DNA of 64,000 bases from Lunularia cruciata (Eukaryota; Streptophyta; Marchantiopsida; Lunulariales; Lunulariaceae), in contig OX419755.1 in assembly GCA_948567375.1 (NCBI GenBank), positions 72,048,944 to 72,112,943 of the forward strand, written 5' to 3'. Shown piece after piece: positions 44,000 through 53,907 of the stretch. The position numbers were made by a program, and so were the translations under genes. Within the stretch, counting starts at the first letter, position 1, and each line of letters begins with the position of its first letter. The notes under the pieces were generated by a model that saw nothing but the letters and a program-made list of their open reading frames with translations, made no database searches and was not told the DNA's origin.

Positions 44000-45561
44000 C
44001 AGTGAGGAAGGAGATTGACTCTAAGTTGGAGTTCGACACAGGAGCTGATTCAGTTGAGAGTGCCCTCGGTGTGTCTGCACCGTTGTTGTGGGACATGGAC
44101 GAGATCTATGGGGCCTCCAAAGGCCCTAGGCATTACTCTGGTACAGTGGGTACCATTGAGTTGGATGACTTCATCCAAGAGTTTGACAGTTGGTGTGATC
44201 TGTAGCAGATGCGGAACCCGACTTTGTTCACACCCTTCATGGCATGGAAGGGGTTGTTTCAGCACTTGGAGGGTCCGCCGATGGATGACTACCATGAGTT
44301 CAAGAGAGCTCATTTGGAGGAGATCGAGTTATGGAGATAGTATTGGTCTCCGAACTATGTCTCTATCACTTCAAGTTTGGTGGCCAGGAGTAGATTGGCT
44401 GTACCTACGAGTTCTAGCTCGAGTAGTGTTAGTGGAGCTAGTGGAGGTGCACTAGCTAGAGATAGTGCTACTACGAGTGGAGGTACCACTGTAGGAGGTG
44501 GTGTGGTACTGGGGTTTAACCCCATGGTGGAGTTCTTCCTATGTTTGAGGCAAAACTACCAGGGAGTGCGGACTGACAAGCTGAGGAGCTTGCAGGAGTT
44601 CCAGCGGAAGGCTGGAGAGAGCCTACGCGAGGCATACACTCGCATGAGGCGGCTGATCAGTTTCACTCAAGGTGTTACTGAGGCCCAGGCAGTCCAATTT
44701 TGGTATGGGATACTAGACAGGGAGTTGCAACGTAGAGTTCGTGATGCTATGTTGTTATAGGCTACTTTGCTTACTTTGGCAGTGGTCTTTGGTTTGGCTG
44801 AGCGTATTGAGCTCAACATGGTGGAGGAGAGAGTGGTGACATCTGGATTTGGTAGGGAGACCTCATCCACGGTTGTGACTTCTTCTAGAGTGCAATAGAG
44901 TGCACCACGCTCAATTGGTTTTTGAGGACCAGGTGGACAACCCAGATCCTATGGAGCGAGTGGAGGGCCTAGTGGAGTTAGACCTTTACCCTCATTTTTG
45001 GGTCTGCAGCAGCCAATGAGTGGTGGTGTTGCTTGTTGGACTTGTGGTGGACCTCACCATCAGAGAGAGTGTACTCAAGGCAATGGACCTGATACCTCGG
45101 GTGCATCACAACAAGCACAGAGGCAGTGTGAGCATTGCCATCGATTTGGTCACACTAGTGACCGGTGTTTTGACCTACACCTGGAGTTACAGAGTGGTAG
45201 GGCTGCTATGGCTGGTAGTAGAGGAGCTCCAATTCATGGAGGACGAGGTGGTAGAGGTGGTGGTAGAGGATCTACACCTAGTAGGGGTGCAGTACCTGCC
45301 CTTACTTTTGACACAGCTATGGCTACTCGGATTGAGCAGTTGGAGCAGAGATTGGCTAGTATGGCTATTGCTCAGAGGAGATCAGATTTGGGTGCTGAGG
45401 CTTCCACCTCATATGCGGGTGATAGAGATGCTTTGGACTTCATGTGTAGAGCAGCACAGGTGGATGCATCTACAGCAGTGACTAGGAGTGCAGTACGTGC
45501 TTTAGAGCCTAGAGGAGCATCAGTGGAGTTGGACCCACAGAGAGGAGAGGTTGGAAGATAG
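44000..45561 (+). pseudogene. gag of copy B with two zinc knuckles
   Basis: One frame with stops at 44203 (TAG), 44338 (TAG), 44758 (TAG), about 44897 (TAG), about 44923 (TGA) and 45559 (TAG). Capsid domain FNPMVEFFLCLRQNYQGV...EFQRKAGESLREAYTRMRRL at 44515-44760. Knuckles: CWTCGGPHHQREC (CX2CX3HX4C) near 45035-45075 and CEHCHRFGHTSDRC (CX2CX4HX4C) near 45130-45170. A Gly/Arg-rich nucleic-acid-binding linker follows. The likely start is upstream, around the EIDSKLEFDTGADSVE stretch at 44009. Confidence 0.9.
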
Positions 45562-46440
45562 GTCAGACTTCCCCAGTCTTTCACACTATCTGAGGCATTA
45601 CAGACAACATCCATGGTTCCTAGACGTCCCAATGCAGGTGTGGTAGGTGGTGATGGAGTACATGATGGACTACCTGCTAGTCAACCACCTGCTACTAGAC
45701 AGACTGAGTCTAGCATGATGTTGGGGGCGGCTCAGCTGATTATGCGGCGTCCTTTGTCTTCAGCTAGTGACATGTTTACATTGGGAGTTGACCCAGCCCC
45801 AGTGTTCTGGTGGGCTGCCACGTTGTGTGAGAGTAGGGATGGTGCAATTCCTACTACTAGAACAGAGGTGGTTGGTAGTGGAGCTGACTTGGTTGAGGAG
45901 CATGGGATCCGTTCAACGACAAGTGGTTTATGGCAGGCAGCAACGGCTAGACTGGAGAAGTTGCCAACTAGACCGGCCTTTGAGAGAGTGCGGTTCACAG
46001 CTGGTGTTGTCCTATTGGATAACCAGAGGGGGATTTTTCATTTGGTGGGACCTTCAGGGAAGGTCTATACACCATAGAGAGTCTTGTTAGACTCTAGTGC
46101 GTAACCCCTTATGTTGGGTAAGGCTGTAGTTGTCGGTTTGGAGTTACGGAAGACCGATGTGGAGAGGTATCCATTTCAGATCCAAACATCTCTAGGTGGT
46201 GGTTTGACATAGTACATCACACATGGAGAGCTTGTTGTCCAGGTTCAGCCTAGTCATCCGGCTGATAGCTCGGTGGTGAGAGCTCAGGCTATTGCGACAA
46301 TAGCTGAGTCATATGATGTGCTAGTTGGGGGAGTAGTGTTATACCCCATGGGTTTCAACATTGACTATTGGGAGGAGACAGCCTCTTATAGACCTGGTTG
46401 GCAGTCTGGTGAGGGACGGGTATGTTGCCTACCAGTACGC
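45562..46440 (+). pseudogene. retropepsin and upstream linker of copy B
   Basis: Same frame as gag. A 170-residue linker of unknown role precedes Asp-Ser-Ser-Ala (46090-46101, from Asp-Ser-Gly-Ala), followed by PLMLG and YDVLVGGVVLYPMGFNIDYWEE (about 46310-46375), matching retropepsin end motifs. TAG at 46075 and 46207 correspond to CAG and CAA in copy A. Confidence 0.75.
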
Positions 46441-46735
46441 TTCAGTAATCGCAGTCTTGGCTCACTACAGTCCGGGACCATGGCAACATCAGTTTTAGCT
46501 TTCAGTGGTGCAGTTACTTGGCTTGGGGACTTGTTGGAGGGGAACGCCCATGCAGAGGATACTCCAGTACCAGAGGAGATCACTCTGCTTTGGAGTACAA
46601 GTGGGATTGTTCCATCCACCTTGGATGTTCCATTGTGGAGTTCAGAGGAGGCATTGTAGCAACATGCAGATCAGTTGGTGCAGCAAGCTTGGAGTGGAGC
46701 CTTTGTACCATCAGGAGATGAGTGTGAGGATGAAG

Positions 46736-47826
46736 CCTCCAGAGGCAATTGCTTTGACACCTCCGGATACCACACTCATTGCTTGGCAGTATCCAGTAGA
46801 GGGGATATGCTTATTGGAGTTGTTTGGTGGGATCAACACCGGACTAGCTGCGGTGTTACAAGCGGGTATACGAGTACAGAGGTACTTGTATGTAGAGAGA
46901 GATGAGACTGCTAGGCGAGTCTCTCTACATCATGTGGCACACTTGGCCTATCGGTATCCGGAGTTATTACCAATGTCAGTAGTAAGAGGTTACCAGAAGG
47001 CCCTACCAAGAGACATTTCCTTACTGGGGGCGCATGACCTAGAGAGACATGGGCCTATTCACTTGGTGATTTCTGGATGGCCATATCAGGGACATACACG
47101 TGCTGGTAGAGGATTGGGTCTTCAAGATCCTTGTTATGGTGTGTTTTGGGAGATGTTATGGATACTACAACATCTCCAGGTTCATCAGTTTGTTTCTCCA
47201 GCTTACCTTTTGGAGAACGTTCCTTTGTTGGGTGATTCTCGCACCAGAGTGGTGGTGAGTACACATCAGGTCCATTCTTGGACGGGACCTGCTGTATTGT
47301 TAGATGCAGCCAGAGTGGGATCACGGGCTCATCGTCTTTGTCTTTGGTGGACAAACCTCTTACCCAGAGAGGTTCTACAACGTGCTTATGATGGGATTCA
47401 ACGACTGGACCACATTTTTGTTGATGATATCTTGGATGTTGGGCGTCAGTCTCAGATAGTGGTAGTGGCTGATAGGTCACCTATGGTAGTGGTGAACCTA
47501 GTTGGACAGCCTAAAGCCGTATTTCCCACACTCATGAGTTTCCCAAGCTCTCATGCTTTTCGAGAGGGAGGACCTGGACTTGTTTGGGACTCATAGTTAC
47601 AGCAGTTGGTGGAGCCCAACGCTGATGAGAGAGAGCGGGCAATGGGTTTTCACACCGGTATTACCACTATTCCAGTAGTGTCAGAGGCATGCAGACGTCA
47701 GGTGTTAGGTCAGGCTATGGACCTGAATTGTTTGACCTGGATTGTGAGCCTTGGCTTGGCAGAGCAACGTAGGATGCGCTTGATAGGCATCACCACTCGG
47801 ACACTTGTGAACCTTGTGCCTATCTA
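46736..47826 (+). pseudogene. Retrotransposon-encoded C5-cytosine DNA methyltransferase, copy B
   Basis: Open for about 287 codons (46736-47596), then one TAG, then a further 73 codons. Motif I LLELFGGINTGLAAVLQAG (46814-46866), the acidic YVERDETARR block (S-adenosylmethionine binding), motif IV region with SGWPYQGHTRAGRG (47072-47113; Tyr codon 47084-47086 where the catalytic Cys belongs), motif VI YLLENVPLLGDSR (47201-47240), motif VIII VLLDAARVGSRAHRL (47293-47337), target-recognition region, and ERERAMGFHTG...RRQVLGQAMDLN as motifs IX-X (47628-47727). Motif order is canonical (not permuted as in DRM), and motif VIII is most like Dnmt3/DRM types. A 1-nt insertion at about 46734 shifts it out of the gag-protease frame. 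Confidence 0.9.
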
Positions 47827-48100
47827 GACAATTCAGGCATATGTTGGGGGCGATGGACCGAGTGGACATGGTATTCTTGGGACACATCTAGTAGCTACTA
47901 GGGAGAGTGGTCTACTTGGAGTCCATCCAAGTGAGCGTGGGCTACTTGGATTACACCCTTGGTCCACATGGGATGCAGTTAGAGGACGTGTGGAGCTTGC
48001 AGCCAGAGTGGAGGGAGTTTTTCACACAGAGGTTGGGACCTCTAGTGGTCGGGAGCATGACACTATCGCTCCCAAGGGCCCAGTGTAGCAGTCAGTCAGT

Positions 48101-48397
48101 ATGTCTTCCACTCCTACTAGAGTTACAGAGGATACTTGGGAGCCAGATCTTGGACCCAAGCTTACTGGAGAAGAAAGACGGAGGGTTTGGAGGTTCTTGA
48201 CGAGTCACATGAGTTGTTTTGCCTTTAGTATGAAGGATTTGGGTGCTCTAAAGGGACCTGATATACGGATTGAGCTGACTAGCGACACACCAGTTTTCTG
48301 GCGTCCTTATTGATATAGTGAGATGGAGAGGACATTGATTCAGAGCCGGAGTAGTGACCTTTTTGAGGCTAGTTTGGTGGAGATTTCACATGGAGAG
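48101..48397 (+). pseudogene. RT N-terminal remnant of copy B
   Basis: FSMKDLGALKGPDIRIELTSDTPVFWRPY, then TAG/TGA-type stop, then YSEMERTLIQSRSSDLFEASLVEISHGE: the linker and first RT blocks of gypsy. It stops at 48397, where about 1.1 kb present in copy A (39861-40969) has been deleted across a few bases of shared GAGTAGAG-like sequence. No catalytic motifs remain. Confidence 0.85.
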
Positions 48398-49535
48398 TAG
48401 AGTGCGAGTAGTACCACTTCCATCATAGAGACCACAGTTGGTCCGTCATGCTCATGAGGAGCTAGGACATTTTGGAGTAAAGCATACATATAGCTTACTC
48501 CAGAGTCATTATTGGTGGCACGGTATGCAGACCGAGGTACAACATTTTGTTGCCAGATGTGTGGTTTGTGACCAAGTTAGAGCATCATTCAATGCTCCTA
48601 CGCCACAGTTACACCCATTACCTATCATGGGATTGGGTAACCATTGGAGTTTGGACTTTGCTGGACCTTTACCGCTGACTATAAAACATCATCAGTATGT
48701 TTTGGTGATGGTAGAGCACTTCTCCAAGTGGATTGAGTTGGTGGCACTTCCTGACAAGTCTAGTGAAGGGACAACTTACTCGTTCTTGGATCGAGTTCTT
48801 AGTCATTTTGGTGCACCAGCTGAGGTTTTGACTGATCAGGGTACAGAGTTCTTGGGGGAGTTTCAGGTCTTGTGTGACAAGGCTTTGATTGATCATCATA
48901 CTACATCTCAAGATCACCTTGAGGCAAATGGCTTAGCAGAGAGAGTGGTTCAGACGGTGAAGAGAGGATTGCAAAAGTATGGTTTGTAGAGAGGCCACTT
49001 GGGAGATTGGGATCTCTAATTACCTTGGTTGGCCATGGGCTATCGGTTCAGCCGGCAAGCCTCCTTAGCATCCTTTTCTCCATACTTCCTACTCTATAGA
49101 TGAGATCCAGATTTACCTACAGCCATTCATTGAGATGCTATTGTAGTTTTGGACTTGGATGACCCCAATGTATGGATGAGCGCATGTTCTCAACGTGTAG
49201 AGATCTTTTGGAGAGTGATGCCGATGGCCTTTGAGAACTTGGCGATTGCTCAGCATAAAGATACTTTACGCTATGCTACCATTTGAGGAGGAGGTTATAG
49301 ACCCTCGATCCATTGATTTCATCCAGGCGACTATGTATATCTACAGCAGACAGCACCGACAACACTTGATGTTTCTACGAGCCGTACTATCTTGAGAGTG
49401 CATGAGGTTTTGCCATCTGGAGTCCTTGTGTTAGAAGGACGTGATGGTGTTGTTTGGAAGGATCATGTGCACAATTGTGTGCCATGCCACCTTCCAAACA
49501 TTGATGGTACTATGGACCCAAGCTTGGCACTTGTA
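48398..49535 (+). pseudogene. Integrase of copy B
   Basis: Zinc domain HAHEELGHFG...CVVCDQ (48444-48575); catalytic core with LDFAGPL (first Asp, about 48655), LTDQGTEF (second Asp, about 48830-48850) and GLAERVVQ (Glu, about 48930-48955); C-terminal FHPGDYVYLQQ and VLPSGVLVLEGRDGVVWKDHV strand region. All three catalytic acidic residues are intact although stops follow (48987). The frame of the C-terminal part runs into the PHD-like finger. Confidence 0.9.
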
Positions 49536-49691
49536 CGTGCAGGCTTGAGGTGTATGGTATGTGGCTCTTTTGGTGGAACTGCTACTATGTTAGTGTGTGA
49601 TAGCTATTTAAGAGGATGGCATATGGCATGTATGACTCCTCCCCTCACGGTGGTTCCTCAGGGATAGTGGTTATGTCCTAGATGTACTTGA
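49392..49691 (+). pseudogene. Integrase C-terminus fused to a PHD-like zinc finger (copy B)
   Basis: In frame with the integrase tail: Cys-X2-Cys at 49551-49562, then LVC-Asp-Ser-Tyr (fourth ligand Cys is Tyr), RGWH (His ligand), MAC, the hallmark PPL-X2-VP-X-G-X-W, and LCPRC ending at 49685. A TAG (49665-49667) interrupts it between Gly and Trp; the inverted copy C has CAA (Gln) there. The spacing and the Trp two residues before the last Cys pair match PHD fingers, which bind histone H3 tails. The duplicate at 50401 keeps the ligand lost here. Confidence 0.75.
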
Positions 49692-49849
49692 CCTATAGCT
49701 AGTTCATTATTTATATGGTATAGATTGCAGACATGCGACTAATGATGGGGTTCCATAGCACCCGGCCTCCTGATCTTTGCCCATTAGAGGGTATACCATA
49801 TACTTAGAGTAGATGGTTATTTGGAGTTAGAGGGACCTAACCGCCAACT

Positions 49850-49858
49850 AGGGGGCGA
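49850..49858 (+). other. Polypurine-tract-like AGGGGGCGA before the possible full LTR
   Basis: Followed by T and then TGTGGCAC at 49860. If this is the true polypurine tract, the LTR is about 541 bp and the LTR1/LTR2 cores starting TGTCAC are both shortened at their 5' ends. Confidence 0.45.
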
Positions 49859-49859
49859 T

Positions 49860-50400
49860 TGTGGCACTTTAGAGTTTATGTATGACTTATGTGTGAGTTG
49901 TGCTTCTATAATGTATGATGTTGGCAGCAATGTATGTTGTGCAGTGATATACATATGCATGACAACTGTCACACCATTTGTAGTGCCGCATCTAGATTGC
50001 TCGAACACTGGAGTTCCAGTGATAGTAGTTAGAGTTATTTCAGTAGTATCTCAAAGACTACTTTCCGATGGTCAGATTTTGTGTTTGGGGTACTGACTTC
50101 ACGGTGGGGCCCACTTTGCACCGTTGAGTGTGCCGTCAGTGGGACCATTAGGGTTTCAAAGTTAGCTCGAGTCCAAGGGGTATAGTTTTGAAGTGAGCTC
50201 CAAAGAGCTCACTTCTCTGATGTTGAGCCTTCGAGTTCCTGGCTATGGTGGACAGAGGCCGGCGAGCGTCACCTGGATTCTCTATGCTTGAGTGGGTGTG
50301 GCTTGACTGTAATCAGTGCCCAGTTGTTGGCAGTTTATAGAGTGACAGATCAAGTACTGATCTAAGTTGAGTTGAGTTGAGAGTGGTAAGCAATCTGATT
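49860..50400 (+). repeat. LTR3, 3' LTR of copy B (core 49967-50400)
   Basis: Core TGTCAC... shared with LTR1 and LTR2; TATA-like TATAG at 50181, 11-bp perfect hairpin GAAGTGAGCTC/GAGCTCACTTC, CACTTCTCTGA at 50210-50220. It lacks the last ACA and joins directly to GTACATGC, the start of another PHD-like segment. Confidence 0.88.
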
Positions 50401-51276
50401 GTACATGCAAGCTTGAGGTGCATATTATGTGGCTCTTTTGGTAGAGCTACTACTATGTTAGTGTGTGATAGTTGTTCAAAAGGATGGCATATGGCATGTA
50501 TGACTCCTCTTCTCATGGTTGTTCCTTAGGGATAGTGGTTATATCCTAGATGTACTTGACCTATAGCTAGTTCATCCTTTATATGGTATAGATTACAGAC
50601 AAGCAACTAATGATGGGGCTCAATAGCACCGGCCTCTTGATCTTTGCCCATCATAAGGTATACCATATACTTGGAGTAGATGGCTATCTGGAGTTAGAGG
50701 GACCTAACCGCCAACTAGAAGGCAATTGTGGCATTTTAGAGTATATATATGACTTATGTGTGAGTTATGTGTTAATAGTGTATGATGTTGACAGGGATGT
50801 ATGTTGTGTACCAATGTATATATGCATGATAGTTTTCACGTCATTTACAATGTCACATCTAGATTGCTCAAACATTGGAGTTGGAGTGATAGTAGTTAGA
50901 GGTCTTTTAGTAGTCACTTATAGACTATTTTCCTATGGTCAAATTTTGTGTTTGGAGTACTGACTTCCTGGTGAGGCCCATCATCACTTTGCACTTTTTG
51001 CACCATTGGGTGTGCTATCATTGGGACTATAGGGTTTCAGACCTAGCTTGAGTAGATGGATATGCTTTTGAAGTATAGCTCCAGAGAGCTTACTTCTTTG
51101 ATGTTGAGCCTTTAAGTTCCTGGCTATGGTGAACAGATGCCAATGAGTGTCACTTGGATTATCTTAGCTAGAGTGGGTGTGGCTTGATTGTAATCAATGC
51201 ATAGTTGTTGGTAATTTATAAAGTGATAGATCAAGTACTAATCTAAGTTGAGTTGAGTTGAGTAACCAAATTGATT
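50401..51276 (+). repeat. Tandem extra unit: PHD-like segment plus LTR4
   Basis: Repeats 49533-50400: PHD-like finger (50401-50560; ligand CDSC intact, but LYPRC has Tyr for the sixth Cys and two TAG stops), polypurine-like AGAAGGCAA, then LTR4 (50727-51276, core from 50834). LTR4 keeps the hairpin as GAAGTA/TACTTC plus AGCTC/GAGCT with one bulged T. Confidence 0.88.
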
Positions 51277-51395
51277 ATTGTGGCACTTTAGAGTCTATGT
51301 ATGACTTATGTGTGAGTTATGTGTCTATAGTGTATGATGTTGACAGCGATGTATGTTGTTGACAACGATGTATGTTGTGTAGCAATGTATATAAG
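51277..51395 (+). repeat. Partial LTR abutting LTR4 (LTR-LTR junction)
   Basis: TTGTGGCACTTTAGAG... directly follows the GATTA end of LTR4 and corresponds to the first ~110 bp of the full LTR (49860 onwards). Ends at GTAGCAATGTATATA. The inverted copy C ends at the same place. Confidence 0.8.
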
Positions 51396-51924
51396 CACAA
51401 AAAACTTTGAGATCAGCCAAGTCTTGAAAACATACTCTTTTTTTTGTATGCTAAATTAATTTATATAATTAAAAAATTTATGATAAAATACATGATTTGT
51501 ATTCCTTTGATTACTTATACAATTTAAAACAAAATTGTTTAGTAGTTCTAGAGCTATTATTTTCTATCATTAGAATATCTATTAGATTCTTGAATTTTTC
51601 CATAAGAAGTTCTAGTGGTGATTTGGAAGAGACTACATCTTTAGTAAGAAGTGTCATGTAAAGTAGATTAAAGGGGTTATCAAAAGACTCTTACAAAATT
51701 AACATTTCTCAAGAGCAAGAGATATGAAAAAGATATGAAGAATATTTTGATTAGATTAAGGAGATAATGTAAAGAAGAATATATATAAGAATTAAAGAAG
51801 AGACTTCAAACACAATATCTGAAAACAATTAAAACAATATTTAACAAATCATATTGAGGTAGCATTGAGAAGCAATCCAAAATGTAAAATTTAGAAGATT
51901 ATCAAGCAGATGTTGTGAGTATAT
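51396..51924. other. AT-rich spacer between inverted arms
   Basis: No coding potential or recognisable repeat; separates the plus-strand array from the minus-strand copy C. Confidence 0.6.
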
Positions 51925-52017
51925 ACATTGCTACTTGAATACATCACTATAAACATTATACATTATAGAAGCAAAAATCATATAGAAAGTGATATACTTA
52001 TTCTAAAGTGTCACTAT

Positions 52018-52544
52018 TAATCAATGATCATAACTTAGAATCCCAACTCAATGCACTATACCAATAGGAGTTGATTACACCATCAAGCCATATCCACTCT
52101 AGCTTAGAAAATCCACGTTGCACTTGCCAGCTTTAGTACACCATAGCCAAGAGTGAAGTGAAATCTATTAGAGTTCACTTCACTCTATGAAGCTACACTA
52201 TGAAGTATACCCCTTGGGGTGACCAAGGAGACTAGCCCTAATGGCACACTTAAAAATATATCTAATGGTCTGAATGGTGCAAATAGTAGCTCTAATGGTG
52301 CAATCAAGAACCGTAATGTAATATCTTGCTTCCACTAAGTAGCCCTTGATGAGCTATGATTATAAAAATATTTCTCCAAGACTATCATTCCAATGTCCTA
52401 ATAAACTAGCTTTGGAATGGTTAATGTTGTCTGATAACTATCATGTTTATATTCATTACCACACAACATACATTGTTATGAACATCATACACTATAGAAG
52501 CACAACTCATATAGAAAGTCACACACAAACTCTAAAGTGCTACA
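52018..52544 (-). repeat. LTR5 (copy C, inverted)
   Basis: Starts TGTAGCACTTTAGAG on the minus strand and contains the GCTATGGTG and GTGGATATGGCTTGATGGTGTAATCA blocks of LTR1-4; strongly diverged. Confidence 0.75.
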
Positions 52545-52720
52545 ATTGCACCATTAGCTAGTGGTTAGGTACTTCTAACTCCAAATAGCCATCTACTCCA
52601 AGTACATGGTATGCCCTATGGTGGGCACAGATCAAGAGGCATGGTGCAATTAAGCCCCACCACTAGTTGCTTGTATGCAATCTATATCACCTAAGGAGTG
52701 AGCTAGCTAAGTGGTCAAGA

Positions 52721-52875
52721 CCATCAAGCGTATAACCATTGCCCTTGAGGAACCACCCTGAGAAGAAGAGTCAAACATACAATATATCATCATCTTTAAA
52801 AATTATCACACACTAACATAGAATCATCTCCACCAATAGAGACACATAACATACACCACAAGCCTGCCAATACAG
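52721..52875 (-). pseudogene. PHD-like segment of copy C
   Basis: CMLC, then SMLVCDNF (fourth ligand lost), a run of stops where GWH should be, VC, and RVVPQGQW. Degenerate, but it supplies Gln at the site of the TAG in copy B. Confidence 0.65.
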
Positions 52876-53475
52876 GTGCCAAGCTTGGCTCCATTATGCC
52901 ATCAATGTTTGGGAGGTGATATGACACACATGATCCTCCCAAACAACACCATTGTATCCTTCTAACATTAGGGCTTCAAAAGGAAAAATCTCATGTACTC
53001 TCAAGATAGTGTTGCATGTAGTCACATCAAGAGTCATTAGTGTAGACATATAGATATATATCTATAATCATCTAGATGAAACCAATGGATAGAAGGTATG
53101 TAACCTCCTTGTTGAATAATGACATAATTTAAGGTATCCCTATGTTGAGCAATTGCCAAGTTCTCAAAAGCCATCAACATCACTCTTCAAAATATCTCTA
53201 GATGTTGAGAACATATGCTCAACCATACATCCAAATCATCTAAATCTAAAACTACAGTATTGTAACAAAAAATAGTTATATGTAAAATTGGATCTTGCTT
53301 ATATGGTAAGAAGCAAGGAAAGAAGGATACTGAGGGGGCTTGTTGGCTAAATCAATAACCCATAGCCAACCAAGGTAACTAGAGATCATAATCTCCCAAG
53401 TGGTCTCTTTGCAAACCATACTTACACAATTTTCTATTCACCATATGAACAACTCTCTTTGCCAAACCATCTACC

Positions 53476-53907
53476 TCAAGGTGATCTTGAGATGTAGATC
53501 TCACACAAGACTTTAAACTCTCTCAAGAAATCTTTACCTTTATCAATCAAGATCTTGATAGGTGCATCAAAATGACTTAGAATCCAATCCAAGAACAAAT
53601 GAGATATCCTTTCACTAGACTTATTTGGAGGTGACACCAACGTAAACCAGTAAGAGAAGTGTTGTACCATAACCAAAATGTACCAATGATGTCTCACAAT
53701 CAACGATAAAGGTCCAACTAAATCTAAAATCCAATTGTAATCCAACCTCATGATAAATTCTCTTAGCTTCAAGCCATTTGGATGGAGTGGCAAAACTATG
53801 GTGTCAAAACTATGGTGGTGATTCCAAGTGGAGCGAGTGGAATGATAATTTTTGCACCAATCTTGGCATGAGAAGAATTCAAGAGTGCAATAATTAGGCA
53901 ATTTCAA
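53476..53907 (-). pseudogene. Integrase core of copy C
   Basis: LHPNGLKL...WILDLVGPLSLIVRHHWYILVMVQHFSYW...LFLDWILSHFDAPIKILIDKGKDFLREF aligns with copy B 48610-48890. First catalytic Asp retained (LDLVGP), second retained (IDKGKDF); the Glu region is beyond the end. Confidence 0.85.

Larger units (their letters stand above)
42103..50400 (+). mobile_element. Methyltransferase-bearing Ty3/gypsy element, copy B
   Basis: LTR2, leader, gag, retropepsin, C5 methyltransferase, short RT remnant, integrase, PHD-like finger, 3' LTR (49860-50400). About 8.3 kb. It lost roughly 1.1 kb of RT/RNase H at 48397. Better preserved than copy A: the gag-protease stretch stays in one frame from about 43830 to 46735 with in-frame stops that are nearly all TAG. 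Confidence 0.92.

Noticed and set aside
45020-45481. 153-codon frame overlapping copy B gag
   Set aside because: Out of frame with the zinc-knuckle gag, which has clear domains; composition effect only.
46505-46735. Start of the methyltransferase protein at the upstream edge of its open frame (46505)
   Set aside because: In 46505-46735 the real coding frame is that of gag-protease; a 1-nt insertion near 46734 switches frame. The upstream part of the open frame is a shadow.
49392-49691. PHD-like finger as a captured, unrelated host gene exon
   Set aside because: It lies in frame with the integrase tail in B and recurs in the same position relative to the LTR in copy C, so it belongs to the element.
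23041-51395. One giant element with four LTRs
   Set aside because: gag, protease, methyltransferase and integrase occur twice in the same order; two elements sharing LTR2 plus a tandem 3' unit explain everything.
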